Positions 1 through 11,036 are shown, counted from the first letter of the stretch. The stretch: 64,000 nucleotides of DNA from Gigaspora margarita (GCA_009809945.1 WTPW01000709.1:205720-269719); one strand, 5' to 3'. Numbers and translations are program-made. Notes: generated from the letters alone by a model not told the origin.

Positions 1-186
1 TTGTAGCACTTTTATTGTTTAGTTATTTGTATTAGTTATTTTCTTTTAGACCCAGATTGAAAGTTTTTTACCTTTTTAGTATATTCTAGACATCTTAGTA
101 TCTAATCTTTTTCTCTTTTTTCTTAAGTTAAAATTCAAATTGTTTACCTCTTAGATCTTTTATATAAGTAGAGCTTATCAAATTCA

Positions 187-1469
187 TTTAGCATAAATTC
201 TTGCAACTGAAGTTCTACAAATTACCTATCCAGATTTATCTTGCTCTATTTGCTTCCCACCTACTATCTACTATTGACAATTTTGCACTTTTGGAACAGA
301 ATACCAATCTGCTTATTTTGCTAACTGATATACTCAACAAACTATTGGAGCACACTTTGAACTTTGCCAACTTCGAATAGATTATAATACTGCTAGAGCT
401 ACTGCAAGAAATATTGTTTTTAGCTGCAGATATAGTAATCCTAACCTAAACCCTTTTGAAATCATCTCTGCTCTTCTTCACCATTATACTCACTTTATCC
501 TTCTTTCTACCTTATCTACACTTTTGAAGTTACTACCTTTGACCTTTATATTGAAGGGCCTATTCAAGCCACACCTCTTCTTCAAACTCATACTGATAAT
601 TCTCTTAAAATCTTATTTTTAGCCCTGTTCTACAAGAAAACAATGAGCACTTTGAATTTAGTATCTCATCTTGCCCACGATCTATACTTACTTTATTACT
701 AGAAGATTTAGACAACCCAGAAAATTTTGCTAGACCTTCTTAATCTCCTTCCTTACTTTCTTATGATGAAGACACTACACAAATCCAATTTTCTCCTCGT
801 CTCCTACTCCTTCTTCCTCTTTTACTACTATCCATCTTGATCAACCCTTCTCTCACCCTCAAACTCCTACTTCTAATCCAAATCAATTCTACCAATTCTT
901 TAGAAATCTTAACCCTCTTTCCCGAATTATTCAAACTACTACTGCTTCTGTACCACCAGTTGTAAATGAACTTTACCAAACTAATCTAACTCCCAATACT
1001 ACCATTCTAAATATATCTCCTTTATACTGTCAACTACCTCATCTCTTTATTTCTTAACCTGCTCCTACTAACTAACAAATAATTGAAGTAACCCAAGTAA
1101 CTCCTCCACAACCAAATGTATTAAAAAAGCCTAACCTTCCAACCCACCAAACTCCTAATACTACTCCTCTTGATCCACCCCCTTCTTGAGTTCAACATCA
1201 AATCTATCTTCCACAAATCGAGGTTGTTGAACCTCATATAGTTGGAGCCTATCCTAACCTAACTGTTATTGAACCTGAAGCCTTAGAAGAAGTAAATTTA
1301 AAAGTAAAATTACAAGAACAAGAAGACCTCAATGAAGAACTAATAGAAGAATCTAACCAAGAAGAATTAGTTGAAACCGAAGAGAACCTGAAGAACTTGA
1401 CCAAGAAGAACTCAAATTTTCAGATCCAGAATCAGATGCTACTGTAGAAGACCAAGAACTTGAAAAAAT
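187..1469 (+). pseudogene. Decayed 5' coding region of the gypsy element (pre-Gag, unknown)
   Basis: Conceptual translation across frames gives continuous protein-like stretches broken by stops. One near 230-410 contains DLSCSICFPPTIYYWQFC followed by a GTEYQ...FELCQLRIDYN stretch. Proline/threonine/asparagine-rich text follows near 860-1,190, and a Glu-rich acidic segment (EELIEESNQEELVETEENL) at about 1,330-1,400. This leads directly into the Gag start at 1,470, so it is probably the N-terminal part of the polyprotein or an extra 5' ORF. I do not recognise a family, and no start codon can be defended. Confidence 0.5.
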
Positions 1470-2515
1470 ATGGCCAATAATGCTTTAAATGCTACTGCTA
1501 ATGCTATAAATGTTCTTGTCCAAGCTATGGAACGAGGTAGTGAAAAATCTCTTCTTAAAATTGATTTTTACTATAGTAATAGAACTTAGGACCCTGTAAC
1601 CTGGATAGAAGAATTCAAATGTGCTACTAGAGCCAACTACTGGAGTGCTACTTGCCAATTAGAACTTGCTTGTACTTATATGAAGAACAATGTTCAAGAA
1701 TAGCTCACTAGTCTTGATGAACTACCAACTAATTTTCATGATAACAATCATGGGAATGATAATGTTGTTAGTTTTACTTATATTTTCAAAGAAAAATTTA
1801 GTACCACCAAACAGAAAGCCACTTGGCAAAAACAACTCTTCAAAATTAAACAAGGCACAGATACTGTTGATACTTACATTAGCCACTTTAAATGATTTAG
1901 GAGATGAGTGGACCTAAGAAAAGTTTTTCCTGCTTTAGTTATGATTCTATTATTTATTCAAGGACTGTGCCTAGAATATACTATGTCCAAGCTGCTGAAC
2001 CAGAAACTTTGGATAATGCTATTGCTAGAGCACACAAATAGAAAACTGAACAGATAATAACCTCTGACCATAATGCAAATAATACTAACAAAGCTATAGA
2101 GCGCCTTACCAAACAAATTGCCAAGCTTAGTATCAATCTTGCTAAAAAACAAGCCACCTCTACTCCTATTTCTGCCTATTACTCTGACCAAAATAAAGAC
2201 CAATTCCAATAAGGAGCCACCAATGCCACTTGTTATTATTGTGGACAAAAAGGACATTTTATCTGGAATTGTCATTCATGCTTCCAGGATAACAAAAGGA
2301 ACAGCCAAGGATACCAATCCCAAGGCCAGAGTAATAATTACTCCCCTAGGAACAACTAGTCATATGATAGATCCAGATCTCACAACTAAAGAAGATCCAG
2401 GAACTAAAACTATAATAATAATCACTCTGGATATGTCCAATCCTGAAGCCAAAGTCAGTCATATAATAGATATAGAAATAATCAAAACTATCAATCTCTA
2501 ACCGATCTAGATCCA
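1470..2515 (+). pseudogene. gag: Gag (retrotransposon capsid with CCHC zinc knuckle), broken
   Basis: From the ATG at 1,470 the translation begins MANNALNATANAINVLVQAM and runs into a capsid-like region with DPVTWIEEF (about 1,591-1,617) and a Trp/Cys-containing helix region, as in retrotransposon Gag domains. Stops interrupt it (for example TAG just before DPVTW), and the reading frame shifts at about 1,890-2,120. The C-terminal nucleic-acid-binding knuckle is clear at 2,231-2,272: CYYCGQKGHFIWNC, a perfect C-X2-C-X4-H-X4-C. Gag would package element RNA in cytoplasmic particles. The protease follows about 470 bp downstream. Confidence 0.8.
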
Positions 2516-2715
2516 GAAATCACTCTTCTACTCCTTACCCTCATGATGTATATACTATCGATACTGCCAATGACTATACTTATAAGCAGTTTGAACTTTT
2601 CTTGTCAATAAATCTATACATACTGCCCTTGCTAGTTATTTGACCAAAGAATCCAAAACAACTCAGATCCAGACCCCAACCTATACCACTCCTATTAAAT
2701 GTAATATAAAACCAC

Positions 2716-2998
2716 AAGAAAAGCCTACTACCATGCTGTAATTGATAGTAGTGCTGCTATCAGTATGATCTCTCACCAAGTTGTAAAAGAACTTGGACTA
2801 AAAATTGAAGCTCCTTCTACTAGCCTTATTGTCTCTGCTACTGGATCCTCAGTTCACCCTCTTGGAATTATTAAAGGTTTACTTATAGAAATTGAAAGAA
2901 CTACTATCTCTTTAGATGTTGAAGTTATAAATGCTGCTTCTTATTTATTACTTTTAGGTAATAACTGGTCACAGAAAGTAGATGCAAGCTACAATTAG
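2716..2998 (+). pseudogene. Retroviral-type aspartic protease domain of the gypsy element
   Basis: The segment around 2,738-2,760 reads AVIDSSAAISMIS, matching the active-site loop of retropepsins (normally D-S/T-G-A). Here Gly is replaced by Ser, a change expected to damage activity. It is followed by a KELGLKIEAPS-type beta-strand region and by LLLGNNW near 2,955-2,970, which corresponds to the family's I-L-G-x-D/N-W motif. An in-frame TAG ends the frame at 2,996-2,998. The protease would process the polyprotein. The domain call is confident; it is not functional in this copy. Confidence 0.75.
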
Positions 2999-3377
2999 AA
3001 AAACAAAGCTTATACCCTCCACTAGAATAAGAAAAAGATTCATGTACCTACCATCTATGAAAATAACCAACCTCTACCTACCCAATCTACTCTGACAGAT
3101 GAAAAGAATTTGAAAAAATTTGAACAAGAATATCTTAGTCCAAAAGATACTTATATGGCAGATACAGAACAAGATACTTGAACCACTGTTACTCATAGAC
3201 CCAGACCCAGTGCATCCTTCTTCAACCAAAAATGTGGATGCTGCTACTCCTATAACCATCTCTATGCTGACTGCCCCAACAATGAATGCTATTGCTGCTG
3301 TCACTATGAACATCTTGCTTCCCATTGTTCTAGGCAGGCCCTAAACAAAATATCTGTAAAACTTGTTCCCAGCCAGG

Positions 3378-4174
3378 TAGGGTGAATGGCACAGAGGTCA
3401 TTGGCATGCCAACATGGCATACCATTTATATATATTCCAAAATATTTCGAATAGAAAGTGAATTTCGAGTAGGATTAAGAGAAAATTTGAGGGAGGTTCT
3501 AGAATATTCCGAATGGTAACACAACACATATATCATATTTTCTCCAAAATAAGCTACCTTTGAAAATAAGCTACATACCCTCTTTTGGTCAAAAAACTCC
3601 AAACCGTCTTTAACCCGAAAATAAGCTACCCCACGATCGACAATAGTCGCTACATAGTAAAGTTCAAATTTTTCTATGTAAATCGATTAATGTCGCTTAA
3701 GTAAACTTATTTAGAAGATCAAAATACACATACTTTAAAATGTTTGTCAAGATTAGAGAACTTTTTATTATTTGACTTTTGAATTTTACGTTTAGCGAAA
3801 AAATTAAAATTTTTTAAAAAAATATATTCGATAAACATAAAAATTAAAAGTTAAATAATAAAAATTTCTCTAATATTGATAAAAATTTTAGTATAAGTGT
3901 ATTTTGACCTTCCAAATAAGTTTATTTAAGCAATATTAATCGATTTACTTAGTAAATTTTGGACTTTACTATGTAGCAACTTTCTGCAATTAGCCAAAAG
4001 TTGATTTTACCCAAAAATAAGCTACCCGGAAAATATGGTATTATAATTAACCAATCAAAATAAATATATTTATCATGTGGTTTAAAGGCATGCCACCTGG
4101 CATGCCTGGTATGAGCTTTAGCAAATGGCATGCCATCTGGCATGCAAAATTTTTTAGCTATGCCACACACCCTA
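3378..4174. mobile_element. MITE (hAT-like, 8-bp TSD) inserted in the gypsy element
   Basis: The 797-bp element has ends TAGGGTG...CACCCTA and is flanked by CAGCCAGG (3,370-3,377) and TAGCCAGG (4,175-4,182), an 8-bp target duplication with one C/T difference. Removing it with one duplication restores a CCHC zinc knuckle of the gypsy protein. It is rich in GGCATGCC motifs near both ends and contains no coding sequence. The related element at 37,886 has the same style of end and a perfect 8-bp TSD. Its centre is occupied by the foldback at 3,547-4,028. Confidence 0.85.
3547..4028. repeat. Foldback 'AATAAGCTACC' family, copy A
   Basis: The left part contains CGACAATAGTCGCTACATAG and the right part its approximate inverted form ending ACTTTACTATGTAGC. 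Between them a long imperfect palindrome is centred near 3,800 (AAAAATTAAAATTTTT...). AAAATAAGCTACC blocks bracket it. Other copies are at about 12,634, 13,190, 46,557 and (partial) 47,301. It is non-coding and nested inside the MITE at 3,378. Confidence 0.75.
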
Positions 4175-5539
4175 TAGCCAGGACATTTATATAAGGACTG
4201 CCCAGAAAACTGATGCTTTCAATGTGGACAATATGGACATATTGGAGCCATTTGTTCTCAAATGACACAGAAATTAGAAAACCAAAGATTTGAATATAGT
4301 TGTAATTCTCAGGAAGTAAAGGCTCAACGCCTCTCTCATTTTACACATCTACGCACCTGCCACCTGCCACTGTTGCAAATATAAAGTACCCAAAAAGCCT
4401 GAAGAAATTAGACTATTTATTCAAACAATATTGTGTAAAGGATGTTGAATTGACTTTCATCATGCTTTAGATCTTGATGACCCCCAAAGCATTTAATTCT
4501 TCACCAATAGTGAAGGCAGAGGAATACTAACAGAATGTAAACTTTGCAAAGAACAAGGAATTAGATCCAAGATAATTAAACTCAATTCTAGTCGAGAGGA
4601 TGTTTGATTTTGTGATCTAGAACATCTCTATATCTACAAAGCTGCCCAGGATGTAGAGTATAACCCCAATTGCAACCTATGGACCCGAGTGTGCCACTAT
4701 ACTGAGTCTACTAGAAATGCTGAACACAGTTATGATCTTAACCAATATCATATCTTTTGCCTAGCCCAGATCCAAATTGGTGGAAGCAATGAAACCCTTG
4801 CCCATGCCCTTGAACTTCAATTTAATGACCACTCTAATCAAGACTATACTTATGATGAAGTAAATATCATCATGAGAGCTTCTTATATGAAATTATCAGA
4901 CACAGAAGAAGAACATTGCAAAGAATTCTTGCTGAATCCTTTGACATGAGTCATTCTGACTTTGATAAAAGAAGAGCCATGAAAAACTTGCAAAGAAACT
5001 TTGCAGGAACTGCAGGACTTTGTGAATCCTGTACCATGGTCAAAACCAATAATGAACTTCAACAATATAAAAATTTGTGCAAGGAACTATAAAGAAGAAA
5101 ATCCTCCTCCAGATCCAGAAACAGAAATCCTTCCTCCTCTTATCCTCTCCATACTTGAGGCACCTGAACCAGATGAATCTACTACACTCTCTATAATAGA
5201 GTTACCTATTATAGCACCTATCAAAACTGTATTGCCTGTTCTAGAATTAGCTGAACTGATTCAACTCTTGCAGGAACAGATTTAACAACAAGCTCAAATT
5301 ATTACTCTTCTTCAAAAACAAGCCAAAACCTTCGAACACCAGAAACAGACAATTAAAACTTTACAAGACTAAGTTACTTACTTTGAAAACTTTCATCTTC
5401 GATTAAGAGATCTATATATTGAGTCCTCTGTCTTTACTCCTGAGTCTAGTAACCAGGGTACTCAAAATTTTTGAGTTATCCTGAGCATAATCAAAAACTA
5501 CTTGAAGATTCAGATAAAGCTAGACCCAGAAACATTTGA

Positions 5540-6260
5540 GAAATATATATAACTCAGGAAATTAGCCCAAAAGTAGGTCCCTTTACTACTAACCAAGGAG
5601 CCCAGTTTCAACAACTGCTTCTTGAATTTGCAGACCTCTTTGCAAAAGATATGACCCAACTAGGTAGAACTGATCTAGTTGTTCATCAAATATTTACTAA
5701 TGACAGACCCCCTATTAGCTCATAACCCTATATAGTACCCCTTACTGAACAAACATTTATAAATAAAAAAGTACAATGAATGTTAGAAAATAAATTAATT
5801 AGAGAGTTCTCTAGCTCTTGGGCCTCTCCTGTTGAACTTGTAAACAAGAAAAATGAAAAGAAAGGATTTTGTATAGACTACTGAAAGCTTAACAATGTTA
5901 TCAAGAAAGACCAATACCCTCTACTCTGAATTGATGAAATGCTTAACTCTCTTGCCGGAGCTACTTACTTCTCTATTTTAGATCTTATGAGTGGATATTG
6001 GCAAGTGAAAGTACACCCAGAAGATAGAGAGAAGACTGTCTTCATAACCAAATACAGAACCTATGAATTTAATGTTATGCCCTTTGGATTATATAATGCT
6101 TTTGCTACCTTTTAGTAGCTTATGAACCAGGGTTTATACAGGTATAACTTACAAATATGTTGTAGTATACCTAGATGATACCAATGTCTTCTTTCAAACA
6201 TTTGATGATTATATTAAACATCTATGAGAAGTCTTTACTAGAATTCAGAAAGCTGGATTA
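5540..6260 (+). pseudogene. Reverse transcriptase domain of the gypsy element
   Basis: RT blocks are readable in order: NKLIREFSSSWASPVELV, then KKGFCIDY*KLN, LNSLAGATYFSILDLMSGYW, TVFITKYRTYEFNVMPFGL, and the catalytic pair in VVVYLDDTNVF (about 6,158-6,192). The stop in DY*KLN (TGA at 5,882-5,884) and another at 5,927-5,929 stand where gypsy RTs have Arg. TAG TAG near 6,114 replaces the Gln-Arg of the ATFQRLM block. The YLDD box is intact, but the gene cannot make a full-length enzyme. Confidence 0.9.
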
Positions 6261-6980
6261 ATGTTAAATATTAAAAAGTATAATTTTTGGATGAAAAAAC
6301 TACCTTTTCTAGAACATATTATGGAAGAGAAAGGAATCTCCCAAGACCCAGACAAGATAACTGCTGTTCAAAATATCCAACCTCCCCAAAATATAACCCA
6401 ACTGCGATCATTTTTGGGACTCACTAGATACTATCACCAGTTTATCAAACATTTCTCTTCTATTGCTCACTCTCCTAACCAGTTACTGCATAAGGACAAT
6501 GCTTATGAATGGGATATAAAATGTCAAAAGGCTTTTGATGAATTAAAATACCGGTTAACAATGGCCCCTATTCTCATCTACCCAGACTATAGAAAAGAAT
6601 TTATTCTTGCTACTGATGCATCCTATGAAGGATTTGAAGCCACCTTAAGCCAACTCTTAGATAATAAAAAGGAACACCCAATCGCCTATGCTAGTAAAAG
6701 TTTGAAAAAGAAAGAAGTAAATTATGGAGCCACTAAACTAGAATGTGCTACCATAGTATGGGCTATTGAACATTTCTATAAATATTTTGGTACAAGTCAC
6801 TTTACATTAGTCACAAACCACTCCACTCACAAATGGTTAAAGTCATTACAACCAAAAGAACATCTAGGTCATTGGTGATGAAACTCCAACTCTACTACTT
6901 TACTATCATACACAAACCCAGAAGAATCCATTCAAATGTTGATGCTCTTTCTAGACTACTGACTCAGATACACCTTCATA
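6261..6980 (+). pseudogene. RT thumb and RNase H domain of the gypsy element
   Basis: An open stretch of 205 codons (6,261-6,878) contains the RT thumb block LRSFLGLTRYYHQFIKHFS and the RNase H-like domain found in Ty3/gypsy: ILATDASYEGFEATLSQ with its first catalytic Asp, PIAYASKSL, and ECATIVWAIEHF with the catalytic Glu. The family's TDHKPL block is degenerate (TNHSTHKWL). After a frameshift near 6,878 the domain continues as MKLQLYYFTIIHKP and NVDALSRLL to about 6,960. It would remove RNA from RNA/DNA hybrids during reverse transcription. Confidence 0.88.
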
Positions 6981-6999
6981 CTAAAGACACCATATGAAT

Positions 7000-8238
7000 T
7001 TAGACCAATACCAAAATTTTCTAGAATATTTAGAAACAGACACTCTCTCCTCTGACTTAATGGACAATGAACAAAGGACAATTATTAACCAATCTAGACG
7101 ATATAAAGTGAAAAATAAATTGTTATATAAAAAAAATAGAAAAGATCCAGGCAACCTATTAGAGTAATTAAATGGACTGAAGTTGCATAGTCATCCTACT
7201 GCTGGACACTTAGGAACAAATGCTATGTATTATAAAATATCTGAATGATATTATTGGGACCAAATGTATAAAGATGTACAGAACTATGTTTGATCTTGTG
7301 AAATATATCAGAAATAAGAAAAAAGTAAAAGAAAGGAACCCCTCTACCCTATCCAAGTTGGAAGAGCCTTTGAGCATGTAGGAATAGATTTAGTTGAACC
7401 TCTCCCAATAACACTTTAAAATAATTGCTATATTATTGTTGCTACTAACTATCTTACCTCTGGCCAGAAGCCAAAGCCGTACCAGATGCAGGTTCTGAAA
7501 CCTTAGCAAAGTTTATTTTTGAAAAAATTGTTTGTAGACATGGAGTACCTAAGATGATACTCTCAGATAATGGAAAAAATTTTGTTAGTGAAATTGTGAG
7601 AATATTATATGAAAAATTTTTGATAAATGTCGCCCTACCACCTCCAAACCAACAGGATGGTTGAAAGATTAAACAGAACCCTTTGTAACTCTCTTGCAAA
7701 AGTTACAGAAAGAGATACAGAATGGAATACTCATATACCTGCTGTACTATTTGCATATAGAACCAAACAACATGCAACTACTAGATATACTCCTTTTTAT
7801 TTAGTATATGCTATTTTACCAATTGAAACTGTTATCCCTATAGACCTGGCTGATCCAGATGATGAAGTCTCTCTAGAAGATAGTATTCTCCAATGAGCAT
7901 TTGAATTAATTGAAGAATTATCCTATTACTATAACAATGCTAGAAAAAATATAATTAAGTCTCAAAAGAAGCAGAAAGTTAGATTCGATTCTAAGATACA
8001 GAAAAAAGAATTTGAAAATGGAGACAAAGTTTGGGTACAAAGAAAAGACATTGAAGCCTCTTGTTCTGCAAAATCTGAAGAGAAAAGAATAGGACCATTT
8101 ATTGTTAAAAAAAAATTGAATAATAGTGCCTATAAACTGTGTACAATGAATGGAAAAACATTAAAGCAGTATTACAATAGTGACTGTCTTGTTAAGTACT
8201 ACGAAAAACAAGATTGGCAACCTATGATTGTCATTTGA
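7000..8238 (+). pseudogene. Integrase of the gypsy element
   Basis: The HHCC zinc-binding N-terminus is visible at 7,180-7,310 (HSHPTAGHLG ... SCEIYQK). The core begins with FEHVGIDLVEPL near 7,370 and includes PYHLQTNRMVERLNRTL at 7,629-7,680, which carries the catalytic Glu region of the rve fold. A basic C-terminal region ends at TGA 8,236-8,238. Two TGA stops (7,246-7,248 and 7,291-7,293) sit at expected Arg positions, and other frameshifts occur near 7,440-7,620. It would insert element cDNA into the chromosome. It is dead here. Confidence 0.88.
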
Positions 8239-8373
8239 ATTTCTAGGGAGAAATTCTTAAAACGGATGGAAACACAGCCGTAACTCCTTAATTTACAGTA
8301 TACATCAAACAATTTTTTTAAGTTATCTAACTTCTGTTTAAAAATTAGGAATAGTAAAAATATAATAATATAT

Positions 8374-8597
8374 GTCGGGGATGATGCTGAAATTGGATGA
8401 TGCCGAAATTTGGGGTCTTGATTTGAAACTATAAGCCCTACTAAAATCCACATATACTCTTTAAATATCAAATCTATACCCAAACCTTACCCTAACCCTA
8501 TAAGACAAAAATGAAAAAACATCTCAAAAAAATTTTAAAATTTCATATCAAAATAAATAAAAATTTCAGGATCATCCGATTTTAGCATCATCCCGAC
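8374..8597. mobile_element. Short MITE with GTCGGGGATGATGCT ends
   Basis: The left end GTCGGGGATGATGCTGAAAT pairs with a right end ATTTTAGCATCATCCCGAC, and inner inverted blocks (GGATGATGCCGAAATTT against AAATTTCAGGATCATCC) extend the arms. The flanks share AATATAT on both sides, a probable 7-8 bp target duplication. There is no coding potential. Confidence 0.75.
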
Positions 8598-8939
8598 AAT
8601 ATATAAGAATAAGATTTTAACTTTGTGGAACAGTTACCACTAAGTAAAGTCAGTCAATATTGCTCCGCTTGAGCTGAAATTTTGACTATATACCCAATAG
8701 AGGATTTTACATCTTTTCTACTAAGCTTATCTTAGAGTGATAACGCCACGGAAACTCGCGAATCGATTTGACGCCATTTTTGATCAGCAAGAAAATTTTT
8801 GGTCATGTGATTAGCATTGCGAATTTTGGGTCACATGAGTAATGCCGCGAAACAATCAAACAGCCCTATTCTTTATTTTGACATGTATAACAATATTTTT
8901 ATTAGAGTAACTACCTTTATTCTAACATTAAACTTGTAA

Positions 8940-9515
8940 AAAATATTCCTCCTTTCCTTTTCTCTTCCAATAACAAAAACTTTAATTCCTAAAAAGAAAA
9001 CTGTTACCCTTCAACCTCAAACTCTAATTAGCCTGACTGCATTGGTTAAAAATTGGAACCAAGATCCTTTGGCCTTTAATAATAGTCTTATAATTACAAA
9101 AGATCAAGCTATAGTTACGGATGGAATTACTATTTTATTTTTTTTACAACTTTTTATCAAAGACACAGATCCCTTGCCAAATAATCCTTTTAATAGCTAT
9201 ACCGAAACAACTATCGAACTACCATCAAGTGAGGAATTAATGCTATTACCTGAAGATAATGCACCAGAAAACATTGAAGTCCATGAGCTGCGCATAGAAC
9301 CAGACTCAGTCCTAACTAGAATTAAAAAAGATTTAATGAATACTGAAGCTACTACTATCACTAGGGCAAATTCTCTTCTGACATTTACTTGGAGAAACCA
9401 AACTAGTGAAATAATTTATCAGCTGAACCAAGAGACTCGTGGAAGCCAAAGAGAGAAGCAAATACAGATATTGAAAGCTTGTTACTACTTGGAAAAACTT
9501 CAGCAAGATTTTTAG
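8940..9515 (+). CDS. Hypothetical protein, partial, unknown family
   Basis: The frame is open from 8,940 to the stop at 9,513-9,515. It has no ATG near its 5' end: the frame runs back through IPKKKTVTLQPQTLISLTAL to a TAA at 8,937. The visible protein (about 190 residues) has mixed, non-repetitive composition, for example LVKNWNQDPLAFNNSLII near the start, an acidic middle (SSEELMLLPEDNAPENIEV) and a charged C-terminus (QETRGSQREKQIQILKACY). That looks like real coding sequence, not AT-rich noise. It may be the last exon of a gene or a remnant of another element's Gag. I do not recognise it, and the function is unknown. Confidence 0.4.
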   Translation, partial: KIFLLSFSLPITKTLIPKKKTVTLQPQTLISLTALVKNWNQDPLAFNNSLIITKDQAIVTDGITILFFLQLFIKDTDPLPNNPFNSYTETTIELPSSEELMLLPEDNAPENIEVHELRIEPDSVLTRIKKDLMNTEATTITRANSLLTFTWRNQTSEIIYQLNQETRGSQREKQIQILKACYYLEKLQQDF

Positions 9516-9857
9516 AATAATTATAAGGTAACAAAAAAAATAAAAAAGGGTATGAAAACTGCCTTGGGATCATATAGGACTTACAGCACTTGGAAATGCG
9601 CTAAGAGAGCTTATCAAGTGTTTAATTGTTGGGAATTATCAAGATTATACCAGACATAGTATATTTCTCTCAATAGCGTGAATAAGTTATCGAACGAAGA
9701 GTTTACCAGATTAATGGAATCAGAAACTCACAGAGTTCATTCTTAAAGAAGATGGAAATGTTATAGAACAGTTCTCTTGTTTTATTTCTAGAATATTTCA
9801 AAGAATAGCAATTGCAAAGCAAATAAGTACAAAATACAAAACACAATTGCACAACAG

Positions 9858-9960
9858 GAGTTTTATTAGTTTTATTAGTTTTATTAGTTTTATTAGTTTT
9901 ATTAGTTTTATGGGTTTTATTAGTTTTATTAGTTTTATTAGCTTTATTCATTTTACTAGT
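9858..9960. repeat. Microsatellite, 9-bp unit TTTTATTAG
   Basis: About eleven near-perfect tandem copies of AGTTTTATT occur, with a few variants (TTTTATGGG, TTTTATTAGC). The period of 9 makes an artificial Asn-Lys-Thr repeat in minus-strand translation, which should not be called a gene. Confidence 0.95.
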
Positions 9961-10129
9961 TTTATGGTTTTATGAGTTTTACTAAAGATATATAAACTCT
10001 AGTCTTTTTGCTAAAGATTGAACCTGTTAACTGCTTATTCGGATATCTGTTCAGTTAACTGCATATCCAGATGCTATTAACATTTCACAGATAAAACCTT
10101 ATCCACCAGATTTTAAAAGGATAATCTAA

Positions 10130-10400
10130 CAGGTATCTGCAGGTATCTGCAGTATCTGCAGGTATCTGTAGTATTTGCGGGTATCTGCAGTATCTGTGGA
10201 TATCTATAGTATCTGCAGGTATCTGCAGTATCCACGGGTATCTGTAGCATCTGCGAGTATCTGCAGTATCTGCGGATATCTACAGTATCCACAGGTATTT
10301 GGCATCCACAGGTATCTGCAGTATCTGTGGGTATCTGGTATCTGTGGGTATCTGCAATATTTGTGGATATCCACGAATATCTTTATCTGCAGGTATCTGC
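10130..10400. repeat. Minisatellite of GGTATCTGCAG-type units
   Basis: Dozens of degenerate 8-11 bp units (GTATCTGCAG, GTATCTGTGG, GTATCCACGG) occur in tandem. The array continues briefly after the MITE at 10,404 (CTGCGGGTATCCGGGTATC), so the MITE landed in the array. Related GTTATCCGG units occur at 21,590-21,670. ORFs here are repeat translations only. Confidence 0.9.
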
Positions 10401-10403
10401 AGG

Positions 10404-10683
10404 CAGTGTTGTACGTTTTGGCTGTCCATAGCCTTTTTTGGCTTGTCCACGTCCAAAATTGTCCAAACGTCCAAGATTGTCCAAAGCTTGTCCAGGCTTT
10501 AATAATTAATAAATCTATTTAAAAAATATATAACTATATATTTTTTTAGGTGCTGAACACATTCCAGTTAAAATTAAAATAGGTTATCTTAATAAAATTT
10601 TAAGTAATTTTACTTTATTTAATTGTCCAAGATTGTCCAAGATTGTCCAAATCATTGTCCAAAGCTGTCCCGTGACAACACTG
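10404..10683 (+). mobile_element. hAT-like MITE, CAGTGTTGT ends, copy 1
   Basis: Ends CAGTGTTGT...ACAACACTG are flanked by TCTGCAGG (10,396-10,403) and TCTGCGGG (10,684-10,691), an 8-bp duplication with one mismatch. Clusters of TTGTCCAA lie near both ends. A second copy lies in the opposite orientation at 62,622-62,892 and is highly similar over its whole length. End sequence and TSD length match the hAT superfamily. Confidence 0.9.
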
Positions 10684-11036
10684 TCTGCGGGTATCCGGGT
10701 ATCAAGTAACCCATAGAATTATAAGAACTTATAAATGTATAAATACTATGTACCTTCATAATGATCATTTGCTTTTTTTAAAAAAGTTACATTTAATAGC
10801 AGGTTTTTAGCAAGGCATAAATAAACTAAAATATATACTATTTTTGAACAAATGAAATAAAGAAAAATATGCTACAAGTTCACTTTTTTTAAGTAGTAAA
10901 ATCCTTAGTATTATTATAATTATAATATAACGATTGTTCATAGTACAGTATGATGCCTCTTGCATAAGTTAGTAGATTTTACAAATATATTAACTAAAAT
11001 ATATAAAAACATAGTAATAAATGTTTTCATTTAGTA

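Larger units (their letters stand above)
3140..5285 (+). pseudogene. Cys-rich block with four CCHC knuckles between protease and RT
   Basis: Two perfect C-X2-C-X4-H-X4-C knuckles lie head to tail at 3,234-3,326 (CGCCYSYNHLYADC and CYCCCHYEHLASHC). A third (CKTCSQPGHLYKDC) is split by the MITE at 3,378-4,174 and is rebuilt exactly when the MITE and one target duplication are removed. A fourth (CFQCGQYGHIGAIC) lies at 4,216-4,257. Further Cys pairs follow (CHCC near 4,370, CKGC near 4,437, CKLC near 4,540). After that comes an acidic open stretch at 4,689-4,949 and a Pro/Glu-rich stretch at 5,001-5,285 (DPETEILPPLILS). Several TGA stops break it. Gypsy elements usually join protease to RT by a short linker, so this ~1.3-kb block (without the MITE) is unusual. 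It probably binds nucleic acid, by inference from the knuckles only. Confidence 0.7.
1..8238 (+). mobile_element. Decayed Ty3/gypsy LTR retrotransposon, 5' end cut by the window
   Basis: The coding order gag, protease, RT, RNase H, integrase (with integrase after RT) is the Ty3/gypsy order. Every domain is on the plus strand and all carry stops or frameshifts, so this is a dead copy. I could not find a pair of LTRs: the left one may lie before base 1, and no segment after 8,238 resembles the first few hundred bases. A 797-bp MITE interrupts it at 3,378. Many of the in-frame stops are TGA where the family has arginine, as expected from CGA to TGA deamination. Family assignment is sure; boundaries are not. 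Confidence 0.9.

Noticed and set aside
4210-7293. Reassigned TGA codon in the gypsy element
   Set aside because: TGA falls at Arg positions where CGA is expected. The host kinase frame ends on a normal stop and uses no internal TGA. Deamination explains it more simply.
9703-9951. Minus-strand ORF with Asn-Lys-Thr repeats
   Set aside because: Translation of the 9-bp microsatellite TTTTATTAG.
10175-10522. Overlapping ORFs on both strands in the GTATCTGCAG array
   Set aside because: Open frames arise from the short-unit satellite and the MITE next to it; there is no independent protein-like text.
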